Notes: a model not told the origin generated them from the sequence alone. 8,977 nucleotides of DNA from Chloroflexota bacterium (GCA_016199325.1 JACQGW010000268.1:1-8977); one strand, 5' to 3'. Shown: positions 1 to 7,102, counted from the stretch's first letter. A program made the numbers and translations.

Positions 1-130
1 GCCCGGGGACAACATCAAGATGACGATCGGGCTGATCCAGGCGGTGGCGCTGGAAGAGGGGCTGCGGTTTGCCATCCGGGAGGGCGGGCGGACCGTGGGC
101 GCCGGCGTCGTCACCAGGGTCTTGGAGTAA
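1..130 (+). CDS. tuf: Elongation factor Tu, C-terminal fragment (5' end outside window)
   Basis: The reading frame starting at base 2 gives 42 residues and ends at TAA 128-130. It contains the hallmark EF-Tu C-terminus [20 protein letters not shown] followed by VTRVLE, part of beta-barrel domain 3. EF-Tu is the cytoplasmic GTPase that brings aminoacyl-tRNA to the ribosomal A site. The G domain lies upstream of the window and cannot be checked. The stop is only 6 nt before rpsJ, and the last codons (TTG GAG TAA GGA) supply the Shine-Dalgarno of rpsJ. The two genes are therefore probably co-transcribed, and the str-type cluster runs into the S10 cluster. Identity is clear from the motif; the fragment alone cannot show whether a second tuf copy exists elsewhere. 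Confidence 0.95.
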   Translation, partial: PGDNIKMTIGLIQAVALEEGLRFAIREGGRTVGAGVVTRVLE

Positions 131-136
131 GGACCA

Positions 137-445
137 ATGGCACGACAGAAGATTCGCATCAGGCTGAAAGCCTTCGACCACCGGATTCTCGACCAGTCTG
201 CGGCGCAGATCGTCGAGACCGCCGAGCGGACCGGCGCCGCGGTAGCCGGACCGGTGCCGCTGCCGACGCACATCGAGAAGTTTACGGTCATTCGATCGCC
301 GCACATCGATAAGGACTCGCGGGAGCAGTTCGAGATCCGCACGCACAAGCGGTTGATCGACATCCTGGAGCCGACGTCCAGGACGGTGGACGCGTTGATG
401 CGGCTGAATCTGCCGGCCGGTGTCGACATCGAGATCAAGCTGTAG
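137..445 (+). CDS. rpsJ: 30S ribosomal protein S10
   Basis: This 102-residue protein has the usual length for bacterial S10. It carries the diagnostic stretch [20 protein letters not shown] (about residues 55-74) and the loop motif GPVPLPT that reaches into the 30S head. S10 is a 30S head protein; in E. coli, as NusE, it also joins NusB in transcription antitermination. It follows tuf by 6 nt. The AGGA at 130-133 is close to the ATG, while GGAG at 124-127 is better spaced; both lie in or at the end of tuf, so translational coupling is likely. The short gap leaves no room for an E. coli-style L4-binding leader in front of rpsJ. No anomaly is seen in the protein. Confidence 0.98.
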   Translation: MARQKIRIRLKAFDHRILDQSAAQIVETAERTGAAVAGPVPLPTHIEKFTVIRSPHIDKDSREQFEIRTHKRLIDILEPTSRTVDALMRLNLPAGVDIEIKL

Positions 446-454
446 GGTAATACG

Positions 455-1075
455 ATGCCAGTTGAAGGGCTGTTGGGCCGGAAGCTGGGCATGACGCAAC
501 TGTTCCGCGAAGACGGCACGACTGTTCCGGTGACCGTCATCGAGGCGGGGCCCTGCGTCGTCACTCAGGTCCGTACCCCCGAAAAGGAAGGCTACGCGGC
601 GGTGCAGATCGGCTTCGAGGCCAGCCGCCGTCTGAACAAGCCGGAGAAGGGCCACCTGAAAAGCCTGCCGGGGCTGCGGCACCTGCGGGAGGTGTCGGCT
701 TCGGATCCGGGCGCCGTCCGCGTGGGCCAGACGATCACCTGCGGCATCTTCCAGCCCGGCGAGCGCGTCGACGTGATCGGCACCTCCAAAGGCAAAGGGT
801 TTGCCGGCGTCGTCAAGCGGCACCACTTCCGGGGCGGGCCGCGCACCCACGGCCAGTCGGACCGGCTGCGCGCCCCCGGCTCGGTCGGCGCCACGACGAC
901 GCCCGGGCGCGTCCTGAAGGGGACGCGCATGGCCGGGCACCTGGGCAACGTCCGGGTCACCGCGCAGAATCTCGAGGTGGTCCGGTCGGAGCCGGAACGG
1001 CATCTGCTCTTCATCAAGGGCGCTGTGCCGGGCGCGCGGGACGGGCTCGTGCTGGTCCGGCGCACCGTCAAGTAA
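455..1075 (+). CDS. rplC: 50S ribosomal protein L3
   Basis: The 206-residue product starts [13 protein letters not shown], the standard L3 N-terminus. The long loop that reaches toward the peptidyl transferase centre has the family motif GPRTHGQSD, then [12 protein letters not shown] and [11 protein letters not shown] (about residues 130-165). L3 binds 23S rRNA early in 50S assembly. In E. coli the loop glutamine after GSIG is methylated by PrmB; here the matching residue appears to be Ala146, as in many other bacteria, so that modification is not expected. The gene sits 9 nt after rpsJ. Its Shine-Dalgarno is weak (AGGGT, 444-448), which suggests coupling to rpsJ translation. Length and sequence are otherwise ordinary. 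Confidence 0.98.
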   Translation: MPVEGLLGRKLGMTQLFREDGTTVPVTVIEAGPCVVTQVRTPEKEGYAAVQIGFEASRRLNKPEKGHLKSLPGLRHLREVSASDPGAVRVGQTITCGIFQPGERVDVIGTSKGKGFAGVVKRHHFRGGPRTHGQSDRLRAPGSVGATTTPGRVLKGTRMAGHLGNVRVTAQNLEVVRSEPERHLLFIKGAVPGARDGLVLVRRTVK

Positions 1076-1103
1076 GAGAGAGCCAGCAAAGAGAGCGATC
1101 ACG

Positions 1104-1823
1104 ATGGAACTACCGATTCACAACACGCAGGGCGAGGTGGTCGGCTCGCTGCCGCTCGACGAGACGGTTTTTGGGCTGCGGCCGCACGTCGCCATTATGC
1201 ATCAGGCGATGCTGCGCCAGCTCACCAACGCTCGCCAGGGCACGGTCAACACGCTGACCCGTGGCGAGGTCACCGGCGGCGGGCACAAGCCGTACAAGCA
1301 GAAGGGCACCGGACGCGCCCGGCAGGGCAGCCGGCGGGCGCCGCACTTCCGCGGCGGCGGCGTCGTCTTCGGCCCGCACCCGCGCCAGTTCGAGCATCGC
1401 ATGCCGCGGAAGATGCGGCAGGTCGCGCTGCGATCGGCCCTCTCGACCAAGGCGCAGGCCCAGGAGTTGATCGTCGTCGACGAGATCGTCTTCCCGGAGC
1501 CGCGCACCCGGGATCTGGCCGCCATCCTGAGCCGGTTGAACGTTCAGGGCTCGGCGCTCCTTGTCCTGGCCGACGGCGCGGTGAACGTGATCAAGTCCGC
1601 CCGGAACCTGGCGGGCATCGACATGCTGCCGGCCAACGCGCTGAACGTCGTCGCGCTGCTGAGACACCGCTATCTGGTCATGCCGGTGGCCGCCGTTCGG
1701 CAGATCGAGCAGTTGTACCGGCCTGCCGAAGCGGAGGTGACCGAAGAGGCGGCATCGGCGGCGGCCGGAGAGGCTGCCGAGGGAACGGATGAGACGACGA
1801 CAGCCGAGGTCACCGTCGAGTAG
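1104..1823 (+). CDS. rplD: 50S ribosomal protein L4 with acidic C-terminal tail
   Basis: The 239-residue protein has the L4 core signature: [20 protein letters not shown] followed by [20 protein letters not shown], the extended loop that lines the exit tunnel. L4 binds 23S rRNA domain I and in E. coli also represses the S10 operon through the mRNA leader. The core ends near residue 207 (EQLYRP). The last 32 residues are an Ala/Glu/Thr-rich tail with ten acidic residues and no Lys or Arg, likely disordered. This makes the protein longer than the roughly 200 residues of E. coli L4. The start is chosen because MELPIHN matches the usual N-terminus; the purine-rich upstream spacer has only a weak Shine-Dalgarno. 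A 167-nt palindromic spacer follows. Confidence 0.97.
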   Translation: MELPIHNTQGEVVGSLPLDETVFGLRPHVAIMHQAMLRQLTNARQGTVNTLTRGEVTGGGHKPYKQKGTGRARQGSRRAPHFRGGGVVFGPHPRQFEHRMPRKMRQVALRSALSTKAQAQELIVVDEIVFPEPRTRDLAAILSRLNVQGSALLVLADGAVNVIKSARNLAGIDMLPANALNVVALLRHRYLVMPVAAVRQIEQLYRPAEAEVTEEAASAAAGEAAEGTDETTTAEVTVE

Positions 1824-1990
1824 GAACACTCAAGAGAACGAACCGCAGAGACGCAAAGCACGCTGAGAACAGACGAGGTTTCTGGTTTGGGGCTGCGCCG
1901 ACGCCCCTCGAACCAGAAACAAGAAACCACAAACCAACAAACCCGTCTCTGCGCCTCTGCGGTTCGTATCGGACTGGAAAGGCGACTGTC
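1824..1990. repeat. Nested palindromic spacer between rplD and rplW, possible MITE-like insertion
   Basis: The spacer is much longer than most in this cluster. An outer inverted repeat pairs 1839-1858 with 1947-1966 (18 of 20 positions; left arm begins CGAACCGCAGAGACGC). Inside it, 1878-1887 (GTTTCTGGTT) pairs perfectly with 1911-1920, and 1889-1893 (GGGGC) with 1903-1907, closing a 9-nt loop. After the inner hairpin, 1921-1944 is A/C-rich with few G (AAGAAACCACAAACC), and part of it (1922-1928) could also pair with 1877-1883. There is no U-tract after the hairpin, so an intrinsic terminator is not supported. No open reading frame with recognisable product and no clear target-site duplication are seen. 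The last 24 nt hold the AAAGG Shine-Dalgarno (1978-1982) of rplW. The best reading is a short dispersed palindromic repeat; a structured regulatory RNA is the alternative. Confidence 0.7.
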
Positions 1991-2284
1991 ATGCCAGAGC
2001 TGCACGTGTACCAGGTTTTGAAGCGGCCGCTCGTCACCGAGAAGGTGACCGCCAATCTTCCGCTGGGCAAGTACGCGTTCGAAGTGGACCCGGCGGCGAA
2101 CAAGCTGCAAATCAAGCAGGCCGTGGAAGTGGCGTTCAACGTGACCGTATCGGACGTCAACGTGCTCCGGATCCCGGGGAAGCTGCGGCGCGTCGGCAAG
2201 CACCGGGGGATGACCTCGGGGTACAAGAAGGCGATCGTGACGCTGCAACCGGGCGACAAGATCGAGCTGTTCGAGGGCGTGTAA
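1991..2284 (+). CDS. rplW: 50S ribosomal protein L23
   Basis: The 97-residue product has the family length. It starts with LHVYQVLKRPLVTEKVT, and its C-terminal part holds MTSGYKKAIVTLQPGDKIEL, both typical of bacterial L23. L23 sits at the polypeptide exit of the 50S subunit and is the docking site for trigger factor and signal recognition particle. The start ATG is preceded by AAAGG (1978-1982), 8 nt away. The gene is isolated on both sides by long spacers (167 and 155 nt), unlike all others here. The stop codon lies just 2 nt before the -35 box of a likely internal promoter. Confidence 0.97.
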   Translation: MPELHVYQVLKRPLVTEKVTANLPLGKYAFEVDPAANKLQIKQAVEVAFNVTVSDVNVLRIPGKLRRVGKHRGMTSGYKKAIVTLQPGDKIELFEGV

Positions 2285-2286
2285 CC

Positions 2287-2316
2287 TTGAAGACGCCGGC
2301 GCCCATGACGTATACT
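2287..2316 (+). promoter_or_regulatory. Sigma70-type internal promoter upstream of rplB
   Basis: The sequence shows TTGAAG (2287-2292) as a -35 element, an 18-nt spacer, and TATACT (2311-2316) as a -10 element. That is 4 of 6 and 5 of 6 matches to the sigma70 consensus. The region after the -10 (TTTCATATTG) is AT-rich and stands out in this GC-rich window. Transcription would start near 2322-2325, a few nt before the long hairpin at 2328-2407. It would give rplB and the downstream genes a transcript independent of tuf-rpsJ. The call rests on sequence match and position only. Confidence 0.65.
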
Positions 2317-2322
2317 TTCATA

Positions 2323-2439
2323 TTGCGAAAAGGTCGACGGCCCAAAATCGATTACGGCCGGCAGTGCGTGTCGGCTAGCTCGATAGGGGAGGGCCGGGCG
2401 ACCTTTTGCTGTGGGCGCTGAACGACAGGAGGATCGGGA
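2323..2439 (+). promoter_or_regulatory. Structured 5' leader of rplB, candidate r-protein autoregulatory RNA
   Basis: The stretch from 2328 to 2407 can fold as one long hairpin with four stacked helices. The first is AAAAGGTCG 2328-2336 with CGACCTTTT 2399-2407 (9 bp). The second is GGCCC 2339-2343 with GGGCC 2391-2395. The third is ATCGA 2347-2351 with TCGAT 2380-2384. The fourth is GCCGGC 2357-2362 with GTCGGC 2370-2375 (one G-U), closing a 7-nt loop AGTGCGT. The internal loops are asymmetric and partly purine-only: AC/GGG, AAA/AGGGGA and TTACG/TAGC. The RNA lies between a likely promoter and the strong Shine-Dalgarno of rplB. This is the usual layout of an r-protein leader, where a ribosomal protein binds its own mRNA. 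The binding protein is unknown; L2 or another product of the operon is the natural guess. The TTTT end could alternatively act as a weak terminator. Confidence 0.6.
2427..2432 (+). promoter_or_regulatory. Strong Shine-Dalgarno of rplB
   Basis: AGGAGG lies 7 nt before the rplB ATG. This is a full consensus site, stronger than most in the cluster, where many genes rely on partial sites and short spacers. It begins 19 nt after the 3' end of the leader hairpin, so control of its access is possible. Confidence 0.85.
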
Positions 2440-3264
2440 ATGCCGATCAAGCAGTTCAAGCCGACCTCCCCGGGCCGCCGGGGGATGATCGGCAACGCGT
2501 TTACGGAGATCACCAAGGACAAGCCCGAGCGGTCGCTGCTCGCCCCGTTGCGGCGGAAGGCGGGCCGGAACAACATGGGGCGGGTGACAACGCGCCATCG
2601 TGGCGGCGGCTCCAAGCGCATGTACCGGATCATCGACTTCAAGCGCGACAAGTTCGGGGTCCAGGGTCGGGTGGCCGCCATCGAATACGATCCGAATCGC
2701 TCGGCGCGGATTGCGCTGATCCAGTACAGCGACGGCGAGAAGCGCTACATCCTCGCGCCGCTCGGCCTCAAGGTGGGCGACGCCGTGCTGTCGGGCCCGC
2801 AGGCCGAGATTCGCCCCGGCCACGCGCTGCCGCTGCGGAACATCCCGACGGGCACGCTCATCCACAACATCGAGCTCCATGCAGGTCGGGGGGGGCAGAT
2901 GGTGCGAAGCGCTGGCGTGGCGGCCCAGCTCATGGCAAAAGAGGGGGACTACGCGACGCTCCGGCTGCCATCCGGCGAGATGCGCCGCGTGCGGGCCGAG
3001 TGTCTGGCCACGGTCGGGCAGGTGGGCAACGTCGAGCACGAGAACGTGAAGCTCGGCAAGGCCGGCAAGACCCGCCACCAGGGACGCCGGCCGACGGTGC
3101 GCGGCTCGGCGATGACGCCCCGGGACCATCCCCACGGGGGCGGCGAAGGCAAGGCGCCGATTGGCATGCCTGGCCCGAAGACGCCCTGGGGCAAGCCGGC
3201 GATGGGCTATAAGACGCGCCGCCGCAAGGTGAGCGACCGGCTGATCGTGAAGCGCCGGAAGTAG
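2440..3264 (+). CDS. rplB: 50S ribosomal protein L2
   Basis: The 274-residue protein has the normal length. The N-terminal OB-like half contains [20 protein letters not shown]. The C-terminal SH3-like half contains [20 protein letters not shown] (about residues 229-248) and a basic end [18 protein letters not shown]2 is needed for subunit association and for peptidyl transferase activity. His230 in DHPH corresponds to E. coli His229, implicated in activity, and is kept. The residues just before it, MTPRD, differ slightly from the common MNPVD. The gene has its own promoter-like sequence, structured leader and consensus Shine-Dalgarno, so it may begin a transcription unit that runs through the spc genes. 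Confidence 0.98.
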   Translation: MPIKQFKPTSPGRRGMIGNAFTEITKDKPERSLLAPLRRKAGRNNMGRVTTRHRGGGSKRMYRIIDFKRDKFGVQGRVAAIEYDPNRSARIALIQYSDGEKRYILAPLGLKVGDAVLSGPQAEIRPGHALPLRNIPTGTLIHNIELHAGRGGQMVRSAGVAAQLMAKEGDYATLRLPSGEMRRVRAECLATVGQVGNVEHENVKLGKAGKTRHQGRRPTVRGSAMTPRDHPHGGGEGKAPIGMPGPKTPWGKPAMGYKTRRRKVSDRLIVKRRK

Positions 3265-3289
3265 TCGGGATCAGAGAAGGGAAGCTGGT

Positions 3290-3577
3290 ATGGGGCGTTC
3301 GACTCGGAAAGGGCCTTTTGTTGAGCAGAAGCTGATCCGCCGGATCGACCTGTTGAACCGCAGTGGGCAGCGGGCGGTCCTGAAGACCTGGTCGCGGGCG
3401 TCGACGATTCTGCCACAGATGGTGGGGCACACCATCGCCGTCCACGATGGGCGACGGCACGTGCCGATCTACGTGACGGAGAACATGGTGGGCCATCGCC
3501 TGGGCGAGTTCGCCCCCACCCGGACGTTCCGCGGCCATGTGGCGAGGAGCGAGCGGTCGACAGCGGTCAAGTCGTAA
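3290..3577 (+). CDS. rpsS: 30S ribosomal protein S19
   Basis: The 95-residue product starts [15 protein letters not shown]. It includes the family motifs [20 protein letters not shown] and [17 protein letters not shown]19 is in the 30S head next to S13 and contacts the A-site finger of the 50S subunit. AAGGGA lies at about 3277-3282, some 7 nt before the ATG. The gene sits 25 nt after rplB and 20 nt before rplV, fitting one transcript. Length is normal and nothing is odd. Confidence 0.98.
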   Translation: MGRSTRKGPFVEQKLIRRIDLLNRSGQRAVLKTWSRASTILPQMVGHTIAVHDGRRHVPIYVTENMVGHRLGEFAPTRTFRGHVARSERSTAVKS

Positions 3578-3597
3578 TCGAGGCTGAGGACACGACC

Positions 3598-3930
3598 ATG
3601 GAAGTACAGGCAAAGGCCAAGTATCTGAAGGTGTCGTCGCGCAAGCTCCGGCTGGTGGCCGACGCGGTGCGGGGCAAACGCGTCGGCGATGCACTCGCCA
3701 CCCTGCGGTTCATCCCCAGCCCGGCTGCCAGGCTCGTCGCCAAGGCGGTCAAGTCGGCATCGGCCAACGCCGAGAACAACTTTCAGATGGCGCCGGAGGC
3801 GTTGACGATCACCCGGATCGCGGCCGACGAGGGGCCCACGGTGAAGCGGTTCCGGCCGCGGGCTCATGGTCGCGTGAGCCCCATCCTCAAGCGAACAAGC
3901 CATCTGACGGTCGTCGTCGACGAGCGGTAG
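3598..3930 (+). CDS. rplV: 50S ribosomal protein L22
   Basis: The 110-residue product has the L22 pattern. The N-terminal helix region is [20 protein letters not shown]; then come [13 protein letters not shown] and the C-terminal hairpin [20 protein letters not shown], whose loop reaches into the exit tunnel. L22 contacts all domains of 23S rRNA, and with L4 it forms the tunnel constriction; macrolide resistance changes fall in that loop. No insertion in the loop is visible. The gene follows rpsS by 20 nt, with GAGGA in the spacer, and precedes rpsC by 22 nt. The length matches E. coli L22 (110 residues). Confidence 0.98.
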   Translation: MEVQAKAKYLKVSSRKLRLVADAVRGKRVGDALATLRFIPSPAARLVAKAVKSASANAENNFQMAPEALTITRIAADEGPTVKRFRPRAHGRVSPILKRTSHLTVVVDER

Positions 3931-3952
3931 AGGGAGAACGGCAGGAGAACGT

Positions 3953-4627
3953 ATGGGACAGAAAGTTCATCCGATTGGCTTCCGGCTCGGCGTGATCCGC
4001 AGTTGGCAATCGCGCTGGTATGCCGACAAGGGGTATACCGACCTGCTCCAGGAAGACCTCCGGATCCGCCGGCACATCTTCAAGAAGCTCAGGGAAGCCG
4101 GGATCCCGCGGATCGAGATCGAGCGCGCGGCGAATCAGGTTTCGGTCATCGTGCATACGGCGAAGCCCGGGATCGTGATCGGCAAGGGAGGCGCCCGCGT
4201 CGACGAGCTGAAGAACGAGTTGGAGAAGCTCACCGGCAAGAAGGTTCGGTTGACGATCCAGGAGATCCGGCAGCCGGAGCTCGAGGCGACGCTGGTCGCC
4301 CGCAATATTGCGGAGCAGCTCGAAAAGCGCGTCGCCTACAAGCGAGCCATCAAGCAGGCCGTCGCGCGGGCCATGCAGCGCGGCGCCAAGGGCGTCAAGG
4401 TCATCGTCGCCGGCCGGCTGGCCGGCTCGGAGATGAGCCGGCGGGAGACCGAGAAGGCGGGCCAGGTGCCGCTGCAAACGCTGCGCGCCGACATCGACTT
4501 CGGCCAGGCCGAGGCGCATACGACGTTCGGGCGCATCGGCGTCAAGACCTGGATCTACAAGGGCGAGATCCTGCCGGAGCGCAAGGAGCGGCCGCCGCTG
4601 CCCATCCCCGCAGAAGTGGGGGCCTAG
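3953..4627 (+). CDS. rpsC: 30S ribosomal protein S3
   Basis: The 224-residue protein begins [18 protein letters not shown], the standard S3 start. A type II KH domain follows with the RNA-binding GKGG loop at residues 77-80. The C-terminal domain contains [20 protein letters not shown] and ends with a tail of basic and proline residues. S3 lines the mRNA entry channel of the 30S subunit and takes part in the helicase activity there. AGGAG at 3943-3947 is 5 nt before the ATG. The stop is 6 nt before rplP. Length is close to that of other bacterial S3 proteins. Confidence 0.98.
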   Translation: MGQKVHPIGFRLGVIRSWQSRWYADKGYTDLLQEDLRIRRHIFKKLREAGIPRIEIERAANQVSVIVHTAKPGIVIGKGGARVDELKNELEKLTGKKVRLTIQEIRQPELEATLVARNIAEQLEKRVAYKRAIKQAVARAMQRGAKGVKVIVAGRLAGSEMSRRETEKAGQVPLQTLRADIDFGQAEAHTTFGRIGVKTWIYKGEILPERKERPPLPIPAEVGA

Positions 4628-4633
4628 CGAGCG

Positions 4634-5098
4634 ATGCTTCAGCCAAAGCGCGTCAAGTACCGGAAAACGCAGCGCGGGTCGATGGCCGGCAAAGCGACCC
4701 GCGGGACGAGCATCGCCTTCGGCGAGTTCGGCATCCAGGCGCTGGAGCCGGCCTGGATCGATGCCCGGCAGATCGAGGCCGCCCGCCGGGCCATTACCCA
4801 CCACCTCAAGCGTGGCGGCAAGGTCTGGATTCGGATTTTTCCTGACAAATCGGTCACGGCGAAGCCGGCGGAGACCCGTATGGGCAGCGGAAAGGGTGCG
4901 CCGGATCGCTGGGTCGCCATCGTCAAGCCCGGTCGCGTCCTGTTCGAGGTTGGCGGGGTCCGGGAGGACCTTGCTCGGGAGGCGCTTCGCCTGGCCGCGC
5001 ACAAGCTGCCCATCGAGACCAGGTTCGTCCTTCGCACGGTGGAAGCCGGCGGGGCCGTCGAAGGCGAGCCGGTCGAAGTTGCGGAGGGTGAAGCATGA
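4634..5098 (+). CDS. rplP: 50S ribosomal protein L16 with short acidic tail
   Basis: The 154-residue protein starts [19 protein letters not shown]. It contains [38 protein letters not shown] and [20 protein letters not shown], all typical of L16. L16 sits near the A-site and P-site tRNA elbows and is added late in 50S assembly. Arg82 in TRMGSGKG matches E. coli Arg81, the residue hydroxylated by YcfD/RoxA. The family core ends near residue 136; the last 18 or so residues are Glu/Gly/Val-rich and acidic. The codons of this tail also carry the GGAGGG site (5083-5088) of rpmC. The gene is 6 nt after rpsC, with no clear Shine-Dalgarno, so coupling is likely. Its end overlaps rpmC by 4 nt (ATGA). 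Confidence 0.98.
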   Translation: MLQPKRVKYRKTQRGSMAGKATRGTSIAFGEFGIQALEPAWIDARQIEAARRAITHHLKRGGKVWIRIFPDKSVTAKPAETRMGSGKGAPDRWVAIVKPGRVLFEVGGVREDLAREALRLAAHKLPIETRFVLRTVEAGGAVEGEPVEVAEGEA

Positions 5099-5295
5099 AG
5101 CCCGCTGAGCTCCGAGAGCTCAACACCGACGAGCTCCGTCGCCAGCTCGACGAAGCGTATCACGAGCTCTTCAACCTGCGTTTTCGCAAGGCGACGCGAC
5201 AGCTCGACAACACCGCCGCGGTCGGCAAGGCACGGCGAGAGATCGCTCGGATTCGAACGATCGTGCGCGAGCGCGAGCTGGTCGGAGAAGCGTAG
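5095..5295 (+). CDS. rpmC: 50S ribosomal protein L29
   Basis: The 66-residue protein starts [20 protein letters not shown] and continues [16 protein letters not shown], then [17 protein letters not shown]. This is the complete two-helix L29 pattern. L29 lies beside L23 at the exit of the nascent chain tunnel. The ATG overlaps the rplP stop as ATGA, and the GGAGGG site lies 6 nt upstream inside rplP, so reinitiation after L16 is likely. Length is normal for the family. Confidence 0.98.
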   Translation: MKPAELRELNTDELRRQLDEAYHELFNLRFRKATRQLDNTAAVGKARREIARIRTIVRERELVGEA

Positions 5296-5304
5296 GAGGG
5301 TGAT

Positions 5305-5312
5305 GAGGGAGG
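5305..5312 (+). promoter_or_regulatory. Shine-Dalgarno that decides the rpsQ start
   Basis: GAGGGAGG lies 5 nt before the ATG at 5318. Two earlier in-frame starts exist, GTG at 5300 and ATG at 5303. The upstream AGGAGG (5294-5299) abuts the first and is only 3 nt from the second, too close for good initiation. This points to 5318 as the true start. Confidence 0.75.
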
Positions 5313-5317
5313 CCGGA

Positions 5318-5632
5318 ATGCCAGAAGCGAAGACGAAGCACCGCTTGAGCCTGATCGGCCGGGTGGTGAGCGACAAGATGAAGAAGACGGTGGTTGTCGA
5401 GGTCGAGAGGCGCAAGTCCCACCCGCTCTACCATCGCATCGTCCGGAAGACGAAGCGCTACAAGGCCCATGACGAGCAGGGCGTGGCACATCTGGGCGAT
5501 CGGGTTCGGATCGAGGAGACGCGGCCCATCTCCAAGGACAAGCACTTTCGCGTCGTGGAGATCGTCCAGCACCGGGAGGTCGTCGAGATCCCGACCGAGC
5601 TGGTGACGCCGACCGCCGAATCAGGAGCGTAA
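5318..5632 (+). CDS. rpsQ: 30S ribosomal protein S17
   Basis: From ATG 5318 the product is 104 residues: [20 protein letters not shown], then [18 protein letters not shown] and [20 protein letters not shown], the OB-fold signature of S17. Starting at GTG 5300 would add MMREAG, which is not family-like and lies on the Shine-Dalgarno. S17 binds 16S rRNA helices 7 and 11 early in 30S assembly. The protein is longer than the 84-residue E. coli S17, mainly because of a C-terminal extension after the core ([18 protein letters not shown]). The stop is 3 nt before rplN, whose Shine-Dalgarno lies in the last codons of this gene. Confidence 0.96.
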   Translation: MPEAKTKHRLSLIGRVVSDKMKKTVVVEVERRKSHPLYHRIVRKTKRYKAHDEQGVAHLGDRVRIEETRPISKDKHFRVVEIVQHREVVEIPTELVTPTAESGA

Positions 5633-5635
5633 GCC

Positions 5636-6004
5636 ATGATTCAGCCGATGAGCCGGCTCAAGGTCGCCGACAACACCGGCGCCCGGGAGCTGCTGTGCAT
5701 TCGTGTGATGGGCGGCTCAGCCCGGAAATACGGGACGGTCGGCGACGTCATCGTTGCGTCGGTGAAGGCCGCGGCGCCCGGCGGCGCGGTCAAGAAGGGC
5801 GAGGTCGTCAAGGCGGTGATCGTTCGCGTGGCCCGACCGTACGGCCGACCGGACGGATCGTACATCCGCTTCGACGAGAACGCCGCGGTGATCCTGACCG
5901 ACAAGAACAATCCGCGCGGCACCCGGATCTTCGGACCGGTCGCCCGGGAGCTGCGAGAGAAGAACTTCATGAAGATCATCTCGCTCGCCCCGGAAGTGCT
6001 GTAG
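5636..6004 (+). CDS. rplN: 50S ribosomal protein L14
   Basis: The 122-residue product has the exact usual length. It starts [20 protein letters not shown] and continues with [13 protein letters not shown], then [20 protein letters not shown] and [21 protein letters not shown]14 is at the subunit interface, forms bridges with 16S rRNA helix 14, and is the binding site for the silencing factor RsfS. AGGAG at 5623-5627, inside the end of rpsQ, is 8 nt before the ATG. This gene marks the start of the spc part of the cluster, but no separate promoter is visible in the 3-nt gap before it. Confidence 0.98.
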   Translation: MIQPMSRLKVADNTGARELLCIRVMGGSARKYGTVGDVIVASVKAAAPGGAVKKGEVVKAVIVRVARPYGRPDGSYIRFDENAAVILTDKNNPRGTRIFGPVARELREKNFMKIISLAPEVL

Positions 6005-6016
6005 AGGGTCGGAAAC

Positions 6017-6337
6017 ATGACGAGAATTCGGAAGGACGACACCGTCCAGGTGATCGCCGGCAAGAGCAAGGGAAAAACCGGCAAGGTGCATCGGGTGATC
6101 CCGAAGGAGAGCCGGGTCATTGTCGAAGGCGCCAACATCGTCAAGCGACACGTGCGCCCCCGGCCCGGGATCCGCCAGGCCGGCATCGTCGAGATGGAGG
6201 CGCCGATCCACCTCTCCAATGTGATGCTGGTGTGCTCCCGCTGCGACCGGCCGACGCGGGTCGGCTTCCGCTACCTGGAAGACGGCACGAAAGTCCGTTA
6301 CTGCAAGCGTTGCCAGGAAGTGATCGAGTCACGGTAG
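6017..6337 (+). CDS. rplX: 50S ribosomal protein L24, four-cysteine form
   Basis: The 106-residue protein has an N-terminal KOW segment, with [20 protein letters not shown] at residues 10-29. The middle part reads [10 protein letters not shown]. At the C-terminus four cysteines, C73, C76, C96 and C99, form a CxxC-19-CxxC zinc ribbon-like pair around [19 protein letters not shown]24 starts 50S assembly and lies near the tunnel exit. E. coli L24 lacks this full cysteine set, but it is common in other phyla. The upstream AGAGGG (6003-6008) overlaps the rplN stop, 8 nt before the ATG. The gap to rplE is 10 nt. Confidence 0.97.
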   Translation: MTRIRKDDTVQVIAGKSKGKTGKVHRVIPKESRVIVEGANIVKRHVRPRPGIRQAGIVEMEAPIHLSNVMLVCSRCDRPTRVGFRYLEDGTKVRYCKRCQEVIESR

Positions 6338-6347
6338 GAGAGCAGGC

Positions 6348-6896
6348 GTGTCGAGGTTAGTCGAGAAGTATCGCACAGATGTCGTTCCGCAGTTGATGCG
6401 GGACTTCCACTACACCAATCCGATGCAGGTCCCGCGCCTGGCGAAGGTCGTCCTGAACATCGGCATGGGCGAGGCCCTGCAGAACGCGCGCGCGCTCGAC
6501 GCCGCCGTGAAGGACCTGGAGGCGATCGCGGGGCAGCATCCGGTGATCACCCGGGCGAAGCGATCCATCGCGGCGTTCAAGGTGCGCGCCGGCAACCCGA
6601 TCGGGGCGATGGTGACGCTGCGCGGCGAGCGGATGTACGAGTTCCTGGACAAGCTCATCAACGCCGCGCTGCCCAGGACGCGGGATTTCCACGGCGTGTC
6701 GCCGAAAGCGTTCGATGGCCGCGGGAACTTCACGCTCGGCCTGCGGGAGCAACTGATCTTCCCGGAGATCGAGTACGACAAAGTGGACAAGATTCGGGGA
6801 ATGGAAGTCTCCATCGTGACGACGGCGCGCACCGACGAGGAAGCCCGGCGGTTGCTCACCTTGCTGGGCATGCCTTTCAGCAGGAACGGCCGGTAA
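6348..6896 (+). CDS. rplE: 50S ribosomal protein L5 (GTG start)
   Basis: The 182-residue product starts at GTG with [25 protein letters not shown] (6336-6340) lies 7 nt upstream and there is no nearby in-frame ATG that keeps the conserved N-terminus. The family motifs are [35 protein letters not shown] and [20 protein letters not shown], with MEVSIVTTA and [14 protein letters not shown] at the end. L5 binds 5S rRNA with L18 and L25 in the central protuberance and contacts the P-site tRNA. Length is normal. In E. coli the spc operon is controlled by S8 binding the mRNA around the start of this gene; no matching structure is evident here by eye. Confidence 0.97.
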   Translation: MSRLVEKYRTDVVPQLMRDFHYTNPMQVPRLAKVVLNIGMGEALQNARALDAAVKDLEAIAGQHPVITRAKRSIAAFKVRAGNPIGAMVTLRGERMYEFLDKLINAALPRTRDFHGVSPKAFDGRGNFTLGLREQLIFPEIEYDKVDKIRGMEVSIVTTARTDEEARRLLTLLGMPFSRNGR

Positions 6897-6909
6897 AAGG
6901 GGGAACGAG

Positions 6910-7095
6910 ATGGCGAAAACGTCGCAGATCATTAAGTCCCAGCGGAAACCGAAGTTCGCGGTCCAGCACCGCAACCGGTGCAAGCAGTGCGGCCGGCCGC
7001 GCGCCTATATTCGGAAGTTCGGACTTTGTCGCATCTGTTTCCGCAAGCTGGCCCTGGAAGGGCAGTTGCCGGGCGTGACAAAGTCGAGCTGGTAG
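6910..7095 (+). CDS. rpsN: 30S ribosomal protein S14, zinc-binding (type Z)
   Basis: The 61-residue protein is the short, zinc-binding form of S14. It has cysteines C24, C27, C40 and C43 in [21 protein letters not shown], followed by [18 protein letters not shown], the standard C-terminus. S14 sits in the 30S head beside S3 and S10. The longer, cysteine-free form typical of E. coli is not present here. Genomes may carry both, with the zinc-free one induced when zinc is scarce; that cannot be seen from this window. AAGGGGGA (6897-6904) lies 5 nt before the ATG. The type Z gene is sometimes named rpsZ or rpsN1. Confidence 0.97.
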   Translation: MAKTSQIIKSQRKPKFAVQHRNRCKQCGRPRAYIRKFGLCRICFRKLALEGQLPGVTKSSW

Positions 7096-7102
7096 ACCCG
7101 GC

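Noticed and set aside
1878..1920. Transcription terminator after rplD
   Set aside because: A stable hairpin exists, but it is followed by an A/C-rich run with no U-tract on either strand, and the downstream genes continue the same operon.
2332..2403. A tRNA-like gene, because paired ends GGTCG/CGACC enclose about 72 nt
   Set aside because: There is no T-loop consensus (GTTCGANNC), no anticodon arm layout and no CCA context. The pairing is a single rod, not a cloverleaf.
2328..2407. Intrinsic terminator ending in TTTT
   Set aside because: The four T are paired with AAAA inside the stem, no longer U-tract follows, and the loop region is long and structured. A weak or conditional terminator is not excluded, but a leader fits better.
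1810..3135. A 441-residue open frame on the - strand across L23 and L2
   Set aside because: It lies over well-identified r-protein genes and the palindromic spacers, has no recognisable family motif, and long antisense frames are expected in GC-rich DNA. The same holds for the 371-residue - frame at 3887-5002 over S3 and L16.
5300..5317. Upstream GTG/ATG starts of S17
   Set aside because: They lie on or next to AGGAGG, add residues absent from the family, and a better spaced site precedes ATG 5318.
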